A DNA stretch of 64,000 nucleotides from Bos javanicus (GCF_032452875.1 NW_026893839.1:186001-250000), one strand, 5' to 3'. Positions 1 to 13,156 are shown, counted from the first letter of the stretch. Notes: generated by a model from the sequence alone, not told the origin. Numbers and translations are program-made.

Positions 1-498
1 GCTATCATGCACTGATCACGTGGCTGATCATGCACTGATCACGTAGCTACCATGTACTGGTCAGTGACTGATCATGCACTGATCACGTGACTGATCATGC
101 ACTGATCACGTGGCTATCATGCACTACTCACGTGGCTGATCATGCAATGATCATGTAGCTACCATGTACTGGTCACGTGACTGATCATACACCCATCAGG
201 TGACTGATCATGCACTGATCACGTGGCTATCATGCACTGATCACGTGGCTGATCATGCACTGATCACGTGCCTGATCATGCACTGATCACGTGACTGATC
301 ATGCACTGATCACGTGGCTATCATGCACTGATCACGTGGCTGATCATGCACTGATCACGTGGCTGATCATGCACTGATACCGTGACTGAGCATGGACTGA
401 TCACATGACTATCATGTAGTGATCACGTGACTTAATGGCGCTGATCATGTGACTGATCATGCACTGATCATGTTTGCTATCATACACTGATCATGTGC
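1..498. repeat. D-type 23-mer array with G-block lead
   Basis: Regular GATCACGTG monomers with one GTAGCTACCATGTA variant module near 150-175. The last 120 bp are the conserved lead (GATACC, then GTGACTGAGCATGGACTG) found before most G-blocks. This stretch resembles 10,056-10,554 more than its higher-order counterpart at 30.8 kb. Confidence 0.85.
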
Positions 499-693
499 CT
501 CTGGAGGCAATAAACAAAGAGCTGAGTAGGCACGAATCAAACAGTCAGCAGGCAATAATCATGGAACTCAGCTGTGAGGAATCATGCTGCTCAGCTGGCA
601 ATAATCAAGCAGCTGAGCAGGCAGGAATTACGCAGCACAGCTGGCAATTGTCAAGCAGATGAGCAGACAGTAATCACGCAGCTCAGCAGGCCC
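499..693. repeat. G-block 1 (short form)
   Basis: Starts CTCTGGAGGCAATAAAC and ends CTCAGCAGGCCC. It parses into 23-mers of a divergent subfamily rich in GCAGG and AGCTCA. It is 195 bp long because it lacks a 45-bp segment present in the 240-bp form. The 62-codon open frame across it is incidental. Confidence 0.85.
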
Positions 694-1698
694 TGATCAC
701 GTGACTGAGCATGCACTGTTCACGTGGCTGATCATACACTGATCACGTGATGATCATGCACTGATCACGTGGATATCATGCACTGATCACGTGGCTGATC
801 ATACACTGTTCACGTGTCTGACCATGCACTGATCACGTGGCTGATCATACACTGCTCACGTAACTGATCATGCACTGATCACGTGGCTATCATGCACTGA
901 TCACGTGGCTGATCATGCACTGATCACGTGGCTGATCACACACTGTCACGTGACATATCATGCACTGATCACGTGGCACTCATGCACTGATCACGTGGCT
1001 GATCATACACTGATCACGTAACTCATCATGCACACATCACGTGGCTATCATGCACTGATCACGTGGCTGTCATGCAATGATCACGTAGCTACATATACTG
1101 ATCACGTGACTGATCATGCACTGATCACGTAAATGATCATGCACTGATCACGTGACTGATCATGCACTGATCACGTGACTGATCATGCACTGATCACGTG
1201 GCTATCATGCACTGATCACGTGGCTGATCATGCACTGATCACGTGCCTGATCATGCACTGATCACATGACTGATCATGCACTGATCACGTGACTGATCAT
1301 GCACTGATCACGTGGCTATCATGCACTACTCACGTGGCTGATCATGCAATGATCATATAGCTACCATGTACAGGTCACGTGAATGATCATACACCCATCA
1401 GGTGACTGATCATGCACTGATCACGTGGCTATCATGCACTGATCACGACTGATCATGCACTGATCACGTCTATATCATGCACTGATCACATGACTGCCCA
1501 TGCACTGATCACGTGGATGATCATACACTAATCATGTGACAGATCATGCACTGATCACGTGGCTGATCATGCACTGATACCGTGACTGAGCTTGGACTGA
1601 TCACATGACTATCATGTAGTGATCACGTGACTTAATGGAGCTGATCATGTGACTGATCATGCGCTGATCATGTTTGCTATCATACACTGATCATGTGC
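694..1698. repeat. D-type array
   Basis: Begins with the standard post-G-block monomers (TGACTGAGCATGCACTGTTCACG). Mixed 22/23-mers follow, with CACACACTGTCACGTGAC variants near 937-960, then the lead at about 1,575-1,698. It is homologous to 10,750-11,746. Confidence 0.83.
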
Positions 1699-1938
1699 CT
1701 CTGGAGGCAATAAACAAAGAGCTGAGTAGGCACGAATCAAACAGTCAGCAGGCAATAATCATGGAACTCAGGTGTGAGGAATCATGCTGCTCAGCTGGCA
1801 ATAATCAAGCAGCTGAGCAGGCAGGAATTACGCAGCACAGCTGACAATTGTCAAGCAGATGACAGGCAGGAATCGTGCAGCTCAGCTGGCAATTGTCAAG
1901 CAGATGAGCAGACAGTAATCACGCAGCTCAGCAGGCCC
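1699..1938. repeat. G-block 2 (long form)
   Basis: A 240-bp G-block with AGGTGTGAGG in place of AGCTGTGAGG and CAGCTGACAATTG in place of CAGCTGGCAATTG. It ends GGCCCAG. Confidence 0.85.
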
Positions 1939-3001
1939 AGATCACGTGACTGAGCATGCACTGTTCACGTGGCTGATCATACACTGATCACGTAACTGAT
2001 CATGCACTGATCACGTGGCTATCATGCACTGATCACGTGGCTGATCATACACTGTTCACGTGTTTGACCATGCACTGATCACGTGGCTGATCATACACTG
2101 CTCACGTAACTGATCATGCACTGATCACGTGGCTGATCATGCACTGATCACGTGGCTGATCATGCACTGATCACGTGGCTGATCATGCACTGATCACTGG
2201 CTATCATGCACTGATCACTGGCTATCATGCACTGATCACGTGGCTGATCATGCACTGATCACGTGACTGATCATGCACTGATCACGTCTATATCATGCAC
2301 TGATCACGTGACTGATCATGCACTGATCACGCGGATGATCATGCACTGATCATGTGACTGATCATGCACTGATCACGTGGCTATCATGCACTGATCACGT
2401 GGCTGATCATGCAATGATCACGTAGCTACCATGTACTGGTCACGTGACTGATCATGCACTGATCACGTAATTGATCATGCACTGATCACGTGACTGATCA
2501 TGCACTGATCACGTGACTGATCATGCACTGATCACGTGACTGATCATGCACTGATCACGTGGCTATCATGCACTGCTCACGTGGCTGATCATGCAATGAT
2601 CACGTAGCTACCATGTACTGGTCACGTGACTGATCATGCACTGATCACGTGACTGATCATGCACTGATCACGTGGCTGATCATGCACTGATCACGTGGCT
2701 GATCACTGATCATGCACTGATCACGTGACTGATCATGCACTGATCACGTGACTGATCATGCACTGATCACGTGCCTGATCATGCACTGATCACGTGACAA
2801 ATCATGCACTGATCACATAGCTATCATGCACTGATCACGTGGCTGATCATGCACTGATCACGTGGCTGATCATGCACTGATACCGTGACTGAGCATGGAC
2901 TGATCACATGACTATCATGTAGTGATCACGTGACTTAATGGCTCTGATCATGTGAATGATCATGCACTGATCATGTTTGCTATCATATACTGATCATGTG
3001 C
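1939..3001. repeat. D-type array, duplicate of the one at 9.1 kb
   Basis: The first several hundred bp follow the same order of variants as 9,093 onward, including two adjacent GATCACTGGCTATC monomers missing GT. Mostly intact CACGTG monomers follow, then the lead. Confidence 0.83.
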
Positions 3002-3240
3002 CTCTGGAGGCAATAAACAAAGAGCTGAGTAGGCACGAATTATACAGTCAGCAGGCAATAATCATGGAACTCAGCTGTGAGGAATCATGCTGCTCAGCTG
3101 GCAATAATCAAGCAGCTAGCAGGCAGGAATTACGCAGCACAGCTGGCAATTGTCAAGCAGATGACAGGCAGGAATCGTGCAGCTCAGCTGGCAATTGTCA
3201 AGCAGATGAGCAGACAGTAATCACGCAGCTCAGCAGGCCC
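3002..3240. repeat. G-block 3 (long form)
   Basis: Carries CAGCTAGCAGG, missing two bases of CAGCTGAGCAGG. It also has a private GAATTATACAG variant; its counterpart at 33,822 has the common GAATCAAACAG, so this change arose after the 30.8-kb duplication. Confidence 0.85.
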
Positions 3241-5268
3241 TGATCACGTGACTGAGCAGGCACTGTTCACGTGGCTGATCATACACTGATCACGTGATGA
3301 TCATGCACTGATCACTTGGATATCATGCACTGATCACGTGGCTGATCATACACTGTTCACGTGTCTGACCATGCACTGATCACGTGGCTGATCATACAGT
3401 GCTCAGGTAACTGATCATGCACTGATCACGTGGCTATCATGCACTGATCACGTGGCTGAACATGCACTGTTCACGTGGCTGATCACACACCTGTCACGTG
3501 ACATATCTTGCACTGATCACGTGGCACTCATGCACTGATCACGTGGCTGATCATACTCTGCTCACGTAACTCATCATGCACACATCACGTGGCTATCATG
3601 CACTGCTCTCGTGGCTCGTCATGGAATGATCACGTAGCTACCATATACTGGTCACGTGACTGATCATGCACAGATCACGTAAATGATCATGCACTGTTCA
3701 CGTGACTGATCATGTACTGATCACGTGACTGATCATGCACTGATCACGTGGCTATCATGCACTGCTCACGTGGCTGATCATGCAACGATCACGTAGCAAC
3801 CATGTACTGGTCACGTGACTGATCATGCACTGATCACGTAATTGATCATGCACTGATCACGTGGCTCATCATGCACTGATCACGTGGCTGATCACACATG
3901 TATCACGTGACTGATCATGCACTGATCACGTGGCTATCATGCACTGATCACGTGGCTGATCATGCACTGATCACGTGGCTATCATGCACTGATCACGTGG
4001 CTGATCATGCACTGATCACGTGACTGATCATGCACTGATCACGTGGCTATCATGCACTGATCACGTGGCTATCATGCACTGATCACGTGGCTGATCATGC
4101 ACTGATCACGTAGCTATCATGCACTGATCACGTGACTGATCATGCACTGATCACGTAATTGATCATGCACTGATCACGTGACTGATCATGCACTGATCAC
4201 GTGACTGATCATGCACTGATCACGTGACTGATCATGCACTGATCACGTGGCTATCATGCACTGATCACGTGGCTGATCATGCACTGATCACGTAGCTATC
4301 ATGCACTGATCACGTGACTGATCATGCACTGATCACGTACTGATCATGCACTGATCACGTGGCTGATCATGCACTGATCACGTGGCTGATCATGCACTGA
4401 TCACGTGACTGATCATGCACTGATCACGTGACTGATCATGCACTGATCACGTGGCTATCATGCACTGATCACGTGGCTGATCATGCACTGATCACGTGCC
4501 TGATCATGCACTGATCACATGACTGATCATGCACTGATCACGTGACTGATCATGCACTGATCACGTGGCTATCATGCACTGATCACGTGGCTGATCATGC
4601 ACTGATCACGTAGCTACCATGTACTGTCAGTGACTGATCATGCACTGATCACGTGACTGATCATGCACTGATCACGTGGCTATCATGCACTGATCACGTG
4701 GCTGATCATGCACTGATCACGTGACTGATCATGCACTGATCACGTGACTGATCATGCACTGATCACGTGGCTATCATGCACTGATCACGTGGCTGATCAT
4801 GCACTGATCACGTGGCTGATCATGCACTGATCACGTGACTGATCATGCACTGATCACGTGACTGATCATGCACTGATCACGTGGCTATCATGCACTACTC
4901 ACGTGGCTGATCATGCAATGATCATGTAGCTACCATGTACAGGTCACGTGAATGATCATACACCCATCAGGTGACTGATCATGCACTGATCACGTGGCTA
5001 TCATGCACTGATCACGTGACTGATCATGCACTGATCACGTCTATATCATGCACTGATCACATGACTGCCCATGCACTGATCACGTGGATGATCATACACT
5101 GATCATGTGACTGATCATGCACTGATCACGTGGCTGATCATGCACTGATCCGTGACTGAGCATGGACTGATCACATGACTATCATGTAGTGATCACGTGA
5201 CTTAATGGCGCTGATCATGTGACTGATCATGCGCTGATCATGTTTGCTATCATACACTGATCATGTGC
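3241..5268. repeat. D-type array with highly homogeneous core
   Basis: After about 650 bp of variant monomers, 3,900-4,900 is almost perfect 22/23-mer repeats with the CACGTG core intact. GTAGCTACCATG and CATACACCCATCAGG modules follow near 4,920-4,975, then the lead. Confidence 0.84.
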
Positions 5269-5508
5269 CTCTGGAGGCAATAAACAAAGAGCTGAGTAGG
5301 CACGAATCAAACAGTCAGCAGGCAATAATCATGGAACTCAGGTGTGAGGAATCATGCTGCTCAGCTGGCAATAATCAAGCAGCTGAGCAGGCAGGAATTA
5401 CGCAGCACAGCTGGCAATTGTCAAGCAGATGACAGGCAGGAATCGTGCAGCTCAGCTGGCAATTGTCAAGCAGATGAGCAGACAGTAATCACGCAGCTCA
5501 GCAGGCCC
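5269..5508. repeat. G-block 4 (long form)
   Basis: A 240-bp G-block with AGGTGTGAGG. Its counterpart at 36,091 reads AGCTGTGAGG. Confidence 0.85.
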
Positions 5509-5973
5509 TGATCACGTGACTGAGCATGCACTGTTCACGTGGCTGATCATACACTGATCACGTGATGATCATGCACTGATCACGTGGCTATCATGCACTG
5601 ATCACGTGGCTGATCATGCACTGATCACGTGTCTGACCATGCACTGATCACGTGGCTGATCATACACTGCTCACGTGACTGATCATGCACTGATCACGTG
5701 GCTATCATGCACTGATCACGTGGCTGATCATGCACTGATCACGTGCCTGATCATGCACTGATCACGTGACTGATCATGCACTGATCACGTGGCTATCATG
5801 CACTGATCACGTGGCTGATCATGCACTGATCACGTGGCTGATCATGCACTGATACCGTGACTGAGCATGGACTGATCACATGACTATCATGTAGTGATCA
5901 CGTGACTTAATGGCACTGATCATGTGACTGATCATGCGCTGATCATGTTTGCTATCATACACTGATCATGTGC
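5509..5973. repeat. Short D-type array
   Basis: Only 465 bp separate G-blocks 4 and 5, the shortest such interval in copy 1. Near-perfect monomers plus the lead. Confidence 0.84.
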
Positions 5974-6213
5974 CTCTGGAGGCAATAAACAAAGAGCTGA
6001 GTAGGCACGAATCAAACAGTCAGCAGGCAATAATCATGGAACTCAGCTGTGAGGAATCATGCTGCTCAGCTGGCAATAATCAAGCAGCTGAGCAGGCAGG
6101 AATTACGCAGCACAGCTGACAATTGTCAAGCAGATGACAGGCAGGAATCGTGCAGCTCAGCTGGCAATTGTCAAGCAGATGAGCAGACAGTAATCACGCA
6201 GCTCAGCAGGCCC
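5974..6213. repeat. G-block 5 (long form)
   Basis: A 240-bp G-block with AGCTGTGAGG and CAGCTGACAATTG. Confidence 0.85.
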
Positions 6214-7063
6214 TGATCACGTGACTGAGCATGCACTGTTCACGTGGCTGATCATACACTGATCACGTGATGATCATGCACTGATCACTTGGATATCATG
6301 CACTGATCACGTGGCTGATCATACACTGATCACGTGTCTGACCATGCACTGATCACGTGGCTGATCATACACTGCTCACGTAACTGATCATGCACTGATC
6401 ACGTGGCTATCATGCACTGATCACGTGGCTGATCATGCACTGATCACGTGGCTGATCACACACTGTCACGTGACATATCATGCACTGATCACGTGGCACT
6501 CATGCACTGATCACGTGGCTGATCATACACTGATCACGTAACTGATCATGCACTGATCACGTGGCTATCATGCACTGCTCACGTGGCTGTCATGGAATGA
6601 TCACGTAGCTACCATATACTGGTCACGTGACTGATCATGCACTGATCACGTAAATGATCATGCACTGATCACGTGACTGATCATGCACTGATCACGTGAC
6701 TGATCATGCACTGATCACGTGGCTGATCATGCACTGATCACGTGGCTGATCATGCACTGATCACGTGGCTGATCATGCACTGATCACGTGGCTGATCATG
6801 CACTGATCACGTGGCTATCATGCACTGATCACGTGGCTGATCACACTGATCACGTGACTGATCATGCACTGATCACGTGACTGATCATGCACTGATCACG
6901 TGGCTGATCATGCACTGATCACGTGGCTATCATGCACTGATCACGTGACTGATCATGCACTGATCACATGACTGATCATGCACTGATCACGTGGCTTATC
7001 ATGCACTGATCATGTGACTGATCATGCGCTGATCATGTTTGCTGTCATACACTGATCATGTGC
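6214..7063. repeat. D-type array
   Basis: Variant monomers, then a homogeneous run from about 6,650. The lead lacks the usual GATACC/GAGCATGG part and reads GTGGCTTATCATG before GTTTGCTGTCATAC. Confidence 0.83.
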
Positions 7064-7299
7064 CTCTGGAGGCAATGAACAAAGAGCTGAGTAGGCACGA
7101 ATCAGTCAGCAGGCTATAATCATGGAACTCAGCTCTGAGAAATCATGCTGCTCAGCTGGCAATAATCAAGCAGATGAGCAGGCAGGAATTACGCAGCACA
7201 GCTGGCAATTGTCAAGCAGATGACAGGCAGGAATCGTGCAGCTCAGCTGGCAATTGTCAAGCAGATGAGCAGACAGTAATCACGCAGCTCAGCAGGCCC
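7064..7299. repeat. G-block 6 (CAATGAAC subfamily)
   Basis: A 236-bp variant with GGCAATGAACAAAGAG, a shortened GAATCAGTCAGCAGG and GGCTATAATC. It shares this pattern with the blocks at 28.0, 37.9, 59.4 and 63.8 kb, so a second G-block lineage exists. Confidence 0.84.
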
Positions 7300-8852
7300 T
7301 GATCACGTGACTGAGCATGCACTGTTCACGTGGCTGATCACACACTGATCACGTGACTGATCATGCACTGATCACGTGACTGATCATGCACTGATCACGT
7401 GGCTATCATGCACTGATCACGTGGCTGATCATGCACTGATCACGGACTGATCATGCACTGATCACGGGCTATCATGCACTGATACATGACTGATCATGCA
7501 CTGATCACGTGGCTGATCATGCACTGATCACGTGACTGATCATGCACTGATCACGTGACTGATCATGCACTGATCACGTGACTGATCATGCACTGATCAC
7601 GTGGCTATCATGCACTGATCACGTGGCTGATCATGCAATGATCACGTAGCTACCATGTACTGATCACGTGACTGATCATGCACTGATCACGTAATTGATC
7701 ATGCACTGATCACGTGGCTGATCATGCACTGATCACGTGACTGATCATGCACTGATCACGTGACTGATCATGCACTGATCACGTGACTGATCATGCACTG
7801 ATCACGTGGCTATCATGCACTGATCACGTGGCTGATCATGCACTGATCACGTGGCTGATCATGCACTGATCACGCAGCTATCATGCACTGATCACGTGAC
7901 TGATCATGCACTGATCACGTGACTGATCATGCACTGATCACGTGGCTATCATGCACTGATCACGTGGCTGATCATGCACTGATCACGTAGCTACCATGCA
8001 CTGATCACGTGACTGATCATGCACTGATCACGTGACTGATCATGCACTGATCACGTGGCTATCATGCACTGATCACGTGACTGATCATGCACTGATCACG
8101 TGGCTATCATGCACTGATCACGTGGCTGATCATGCACTGATCACGTGGCTGATCATGCGATGATCACGCAGCTATCATGCACTGGTCACGTGACTGATCA
8201 TGCACTGATCACGTGGCTGATCATGCACTGATCACGTGGCTGATCATGCACTGATCACGTGACTGATCATGCACTGATCACGTGACTGATCATGCACTGA
8301 TCACGTGACTGATCATGCACTGATCACGTGGCTGATCATGCACTGATCACGTGGCTGATCATGCACTGATCACGTGGCTGATCATGCATGATCACGCAGC
8401 TACCATGTACTGGTCACATGACTGATCATGCACTGATCACGTGACTGATCATGCAGTGATCACGTGGCTATCATGCACTACTCACGTGGCTGATCATGCA
8501 ATGATCATGTAGCTACCATGTACAGGTCACGTGAATGATCATACACCCATCAGGTGACTGATCATGCACTGATCACGTGGCTATCATGCACTGATCACGA
8601 GACTGATCATGCACTGATCACGTCTATATCATGCACTGATCACATGACTGCCCATGCACTGATCACGTGGATGATCATACACTAATCATGTGACAGATCA
8701 TGCACTGATCACGTGGCTGATCATGCACTGATACCGTGACTGAGCATGGACTGATCACATGACTATCATGTAGTGATCACGTGACTTAATGGCGCTGATC
8801 ATGTGACTGATCATGCGCTGATCATGTTTGCTATCATACACTGATCATGTGC
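7300..8852. repeat. D-type array, homogeneous core
   Basis: From about 7,330 to 8,450 the monomers are close to perfect, with a few GCAGCTATC/GCAGCTACC variants. The GTAGCTACC and CATACACCCATCAGG modules and the lead follow. Confidence 0.84.
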
Positions 8853-9092
8853 CTCTGGAGGCAATAAACAAAGAGCTGAGTAGGCACGAATCAAACAGTC
8901 AGCAGGCAATAATCATGGAACTCAGGTGTGAGGAATCATGCTGCTCAGCTGGCAATAATCAAGCAGCTGAGCAGGCAGGAATTACGCAGCACAGCTGACA
9001 ATTGTCAAGCAGATGACAGGCAGGAATCGTGCAGCTCAGCTGGCAATTGTCAAGCAGATGAGCAGACAGTAATCACGCAGCTCAGCAGGCCC
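8853..9092. repeat. G-block 7 (long form)
   Basis: A 240-bp G-block matching G-block 2 in its AGGTGTGAGG, CAGCTGACAATTG and GGCCCAG variants. Confidence 0.85.
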
Positions 9093-10554
9093 AGATCACG
9101 TGACTGAGCATGCACTGTTCACGTGGCTGATCATACACTGATCACGTAACTGATCATGCACTGATCACGTGGCTATCATGCACTGATCACGTGGCTGATC
9201 ATACACTGTTCACGTGTCTGACCATGCACTGATCACGTGGCTGATCATACACTGCTCACGTAACTGATCATGCACTGATCACGTGGCTGATCATGCACTG
9301 ATCACGTGGCTGATCATGCACTGATCACGTGGCTGATCATGCACTGATCACGTGACTGATCATGCACTGATCACTGGCTATCATGCACTGATCACTGGCT
9401 ATCATGCACTGATCACGTGGCTGATCATGCACTGATCACGTGACTGATCATGCACTGATCACGTCTATATCATGCACTGATCACGTGACTGATCATGCAC
9501 TGATCACGTGATGATCATACACTGATCACGTGACTGATCATGCACTGATCACGTGGCTATCATGCACTGCTCACGTGGCTGTTCATGCAATGATCACGTA
9601 GCTACCATGTACTGGTCACGTGACTGATCATGCACTGATCACGTAATTGATCATGCACTGATCACGTGACTGATCATGCACTGATCACGTGACTGATCAT
9701 GCACTGATCACGTGACTGATCATGCACTGATCACGTGGCTATCATGCACTGATCACGTGGCTGATCATGCACTGATCACGTAGCTACCATGTACTGGTCA
9801 CGTGACTGATCATGCACTGATCACGTAATTGATCATGCACTGATCACGTGGCTGATCATGCACTGATCACGTGGCTGATCATGCACTGATCACGTGACTG
9901 ATCATGCACTGATCACGTGACTGATCATGCACTGATCACGTGGCTATCATGCACTGATCACGTGGCTGATCATGCACTGATCACGTGCCTGATCATGCAC
10001 TGATCACGTGACTGATCATGCACTGATCACGTGACTGATCATGCACTGATCACGTGGCTATCATGCACTGATCACGTGGCTGATCATGCACTGATCACGT
10101 AGCTACCATGTACTGGTCAGTGACTGATCATGCACTGATCAGGTGATGATCATGCACTGATCACGTGGCTATCATGCACTACTCACGTGGCTGATCATGC
10201 AATGATCATGTAGCTACCATGTACTGGTCACGTGACTGATCATACACCCATCAGGTGACTGATCATGCACTGATCACGTGGCTATCATGCACTGATCACG
10301 TGGCTGATCATGCACTGATCACGTGCCTGATCATGCACTGATCACGTGACTGATCATGCACTGATCACGTGGCTGATCATGCACTGATCACGTGGCTGAT
10401 CATGCACTGATCACGTGGCTGATCATGCACTGATACCGTGACTGAGCATGGACTGATCACATGACTATCATGTAGTGATCACGTGACTTAATGGCGCTGA
10501 TCATGTGACTGATCATGCACTGATCATGTTTGCTATCATACACTGATCATGTGC
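9093..10554. repeat. D-type array
   Basis: The first part duplicates the array after G-block 2 (two GATCACTGGCTATC monomers in a row). From 9,640 to 10,110 it is homogeneous. The last 500 bp match the start of the window. Confidence 0.84.
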
Positions 10555-10749
10555 CTCTGGAGGCAATAAACAAAGAGCTGAGTAGGCACGAATCAAACAG
10601 TCAGCAGGCAATAATCATGGAACTCAGCTGTGAGGAATCATGCTGCTCAGCTGGCAATAATCAAGCAGCTGAGCAGGCAGGAATTACGCAGCACAGCTGG
10701 CAATTGTCAAGCAGATGAGCAGACAGTAATCACGCAGCTCAGCAGGCCC
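10555..10749. repeat. G-block 8 (short form)
   Basis: A 195-bp form apparently identical to G-block 1, supporting a local duplication with an offset of about 10.06 kb. Confidence 0.85.
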
Positions 10750-11746
10750 TGATCACGTGACTGAGCATGCACTGTTCACGTGGCTGATCATACACTGATC
10801 ACGTGATGATCATGCACTGATCACGTGGATATCATGCACTGATCACGTGGCTGATCATACACTGATCACGTGTCTGACCATGCACTGATCACGTGGCTGA
10901 TCATACAGTGCTCAGGTAACTGATCATGCACTGATCACGTGGCTATCATGCACTGATCACGTGGCTGATCATGCACTGATCACGTGGCTGATCACACACT
11001 GTCACGTGACATATCATGCACTGATCACGTGGCACTCATGCACTGATCACGTGGCTGATCATACACTGATCACGTAACTCATCATGCACACATCACGTGG
11101 CTATCATGCACTGCTCACGTGGCTGTCATGGAATGATCACGTAGCTACAATATACTGATCACGTGACTGATCATGCACTGATCACGTAAATGATCATGCA
11201 CTGATCACGTGACTGATCATGCACTGATCACGTGACTGATCATGCACTGATCACGTGGCTATCATGCACTGATCACGTGGCTGATCATGCACTGATCACG
11301 TGCCTGATCATGCACTGATCACATGACTGATCATGCACTGATCACGTGACTGATCATGCACTGATCACGTGGCTATCATGCACTACTCACGTGGCTGATC
11401 ATGCAATGATCATATAGCTACCATGTACAGGTCACGTGAATGATCATACACCCATCAGGTGACTGATCACGTGGCTATCATGCACTGATCACGAGACTGA
11501 TCATGAACTGATCACGTCTATATCATGCACTGATCACATGACTGCCCATGCACTGATCACGTGGATGATCATACACTAATCATGTGACAGATCATGCAGT
11601 GATCACGTGGCTGATCATGCACTGATACCGTGACTGAGCTTGGACTGATCACATGACTATCATGTAGTGATCACGTGACTTAATGGCGCTGATCATGTGA
11701 CTGATCATGCGCTGATCATGTTTGCTATCATACACTGATCATGTGC
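10750..11746. repeat. D-type array
   Basis: Same order of variant monomers as 694-1,698, with small changes such as one monomer lost near 11,462. Confidence 0.83.
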
Positions 11747-11986
11747 CTCTGGAGGCAATAAACAAAGAGCTGAGTAGGCACGAATCAAACAGTCAGCAGG
11801 CAATAATCATGGAACTCAGGTGTGAGGAATCATGCTGCTCAGCTGGCAATAATCAAGCAGCTGAGCAGGCAGGAATTACGCAGCACAGCTGATAATTGTC
11901 AAGCAGATGACAGGCAGGAATCGTGCAGCTCAGCTGGCAATTGTCAAGCAGATGAGCAGACGGTAATCACGCAGCTCAGCAGGCCC
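11747..11986. repeat. G-block 9 (long form)
   Basis: A 240-bp form with CAGCTGATAATTG and CAGACGGTAATC, variants shared with G-blocks at 14.8, 22.6, 45.6 and 53.4 kb. Confidence 0.84.
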
Positions 11987-13156
11987 AGATCACGTGACTG
12001 AGCATGCACTGTTCACGTGACTGATCATGCACTGATCACGTAATTGATCATGCACTGATCCGGTGACTTATCATGCATTGTTAACGTGAGTGATCATGCA
12101 CTGATCACGTGACTGATCATCCACTGATCTCGTGGCTATCATGCACGGCTCATGTGGCTGATCATGCAATGATCACCTAGCTACCATATACTGGTCACGT
12201 GACTGATCATGCACTGATCACGTAATTGATCATGCACTGATCATGTGGCTGATCATGCACTGATCACGTGGCTGATCATCCACTGATCACGTGACTGATC
12301 ATGCACTGATCACGTGACTGATCATGCACTGATCACGTGGCTATCATGCACTGATCACTTGGCTGGTCATAAACTGATCACGTGCCTGGTCATGCACAGA
12401 TTACATGACTGATCATGCACTGAACACGTGACTGATCATGCACTGATCACGTGGCTATCATGCACTACTCACGTGGCTGATCATGCAATGATCATGTAGC
12501 TACCATGTACCTGTCAGTTGACTGATCATACACCCATCAGGTGACGGATCATGCACTGATCACGTGGCTATCATGCACTGTCCACGTGGCTAATCATACA
12601 CTGATCACCTGCCTGGTCATGCACAGATCACGTGACAAATCATGAACTGATCACATAGCTATCATGAACTGATCACCTGGCTGATCATGCACTGATCACG
12701 TGGCTGATCATGCACTGATACCGTGACTGAGCATGGACTGATCACATGACTATCATGTAGTGATCACGTGGCTATCATGCACTACTCACGTGGCTGATCA
12801 TGCAATGATCATGTAGCTATCATGTACAGGTCACGTGAATGATCATACACCCATCAGGTGACTGATCATGCACTGATCACGTCTATATCATGCACTGATC
12901 ACGAGACTGATCATGCACTGATCACGTCTATATCATGCACTGATCACATGACTGCCCATGCACTGATCACGTGGATGATCATACACTAATCATGTGACAG
13001 ATCATGCACTGATCATGTGGCTGATCATGCACTGATTCCGTGACTGAGCATGGACTGATCACATGACTATCATGTAGTGATCACGTGACTTAATGGCGCT
13101 GATCATGTGACTGATCATGCGCTGATCATGTTTGCTATCATACACTGATCATGTGC
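11987..13156. repeat. Decayed D-type array with recurrent GTTAACG module
   Basis: Monomers are visibly more diverged than upstream. A module containing GTTAACGTGAG, GATCTCGTGG, CACGGCTCATGTGG and GATCACCTAGCTACC (about 12,070-12,290) recurs near 15.6, 21.3, 27.3, 60.7 and 62.5 kb. The lead is present twice, near 12,715 and 13,035. Confidence 0.82.

Noticed and set aside
474..662. Open frames of 60-89 codons across G-blocks
   Set aside because: The frames recur with every repeat copy and translate tandem 23-mers. They break where blocks differ by 45 bp or by single indels, and nothing resembles a known protein.
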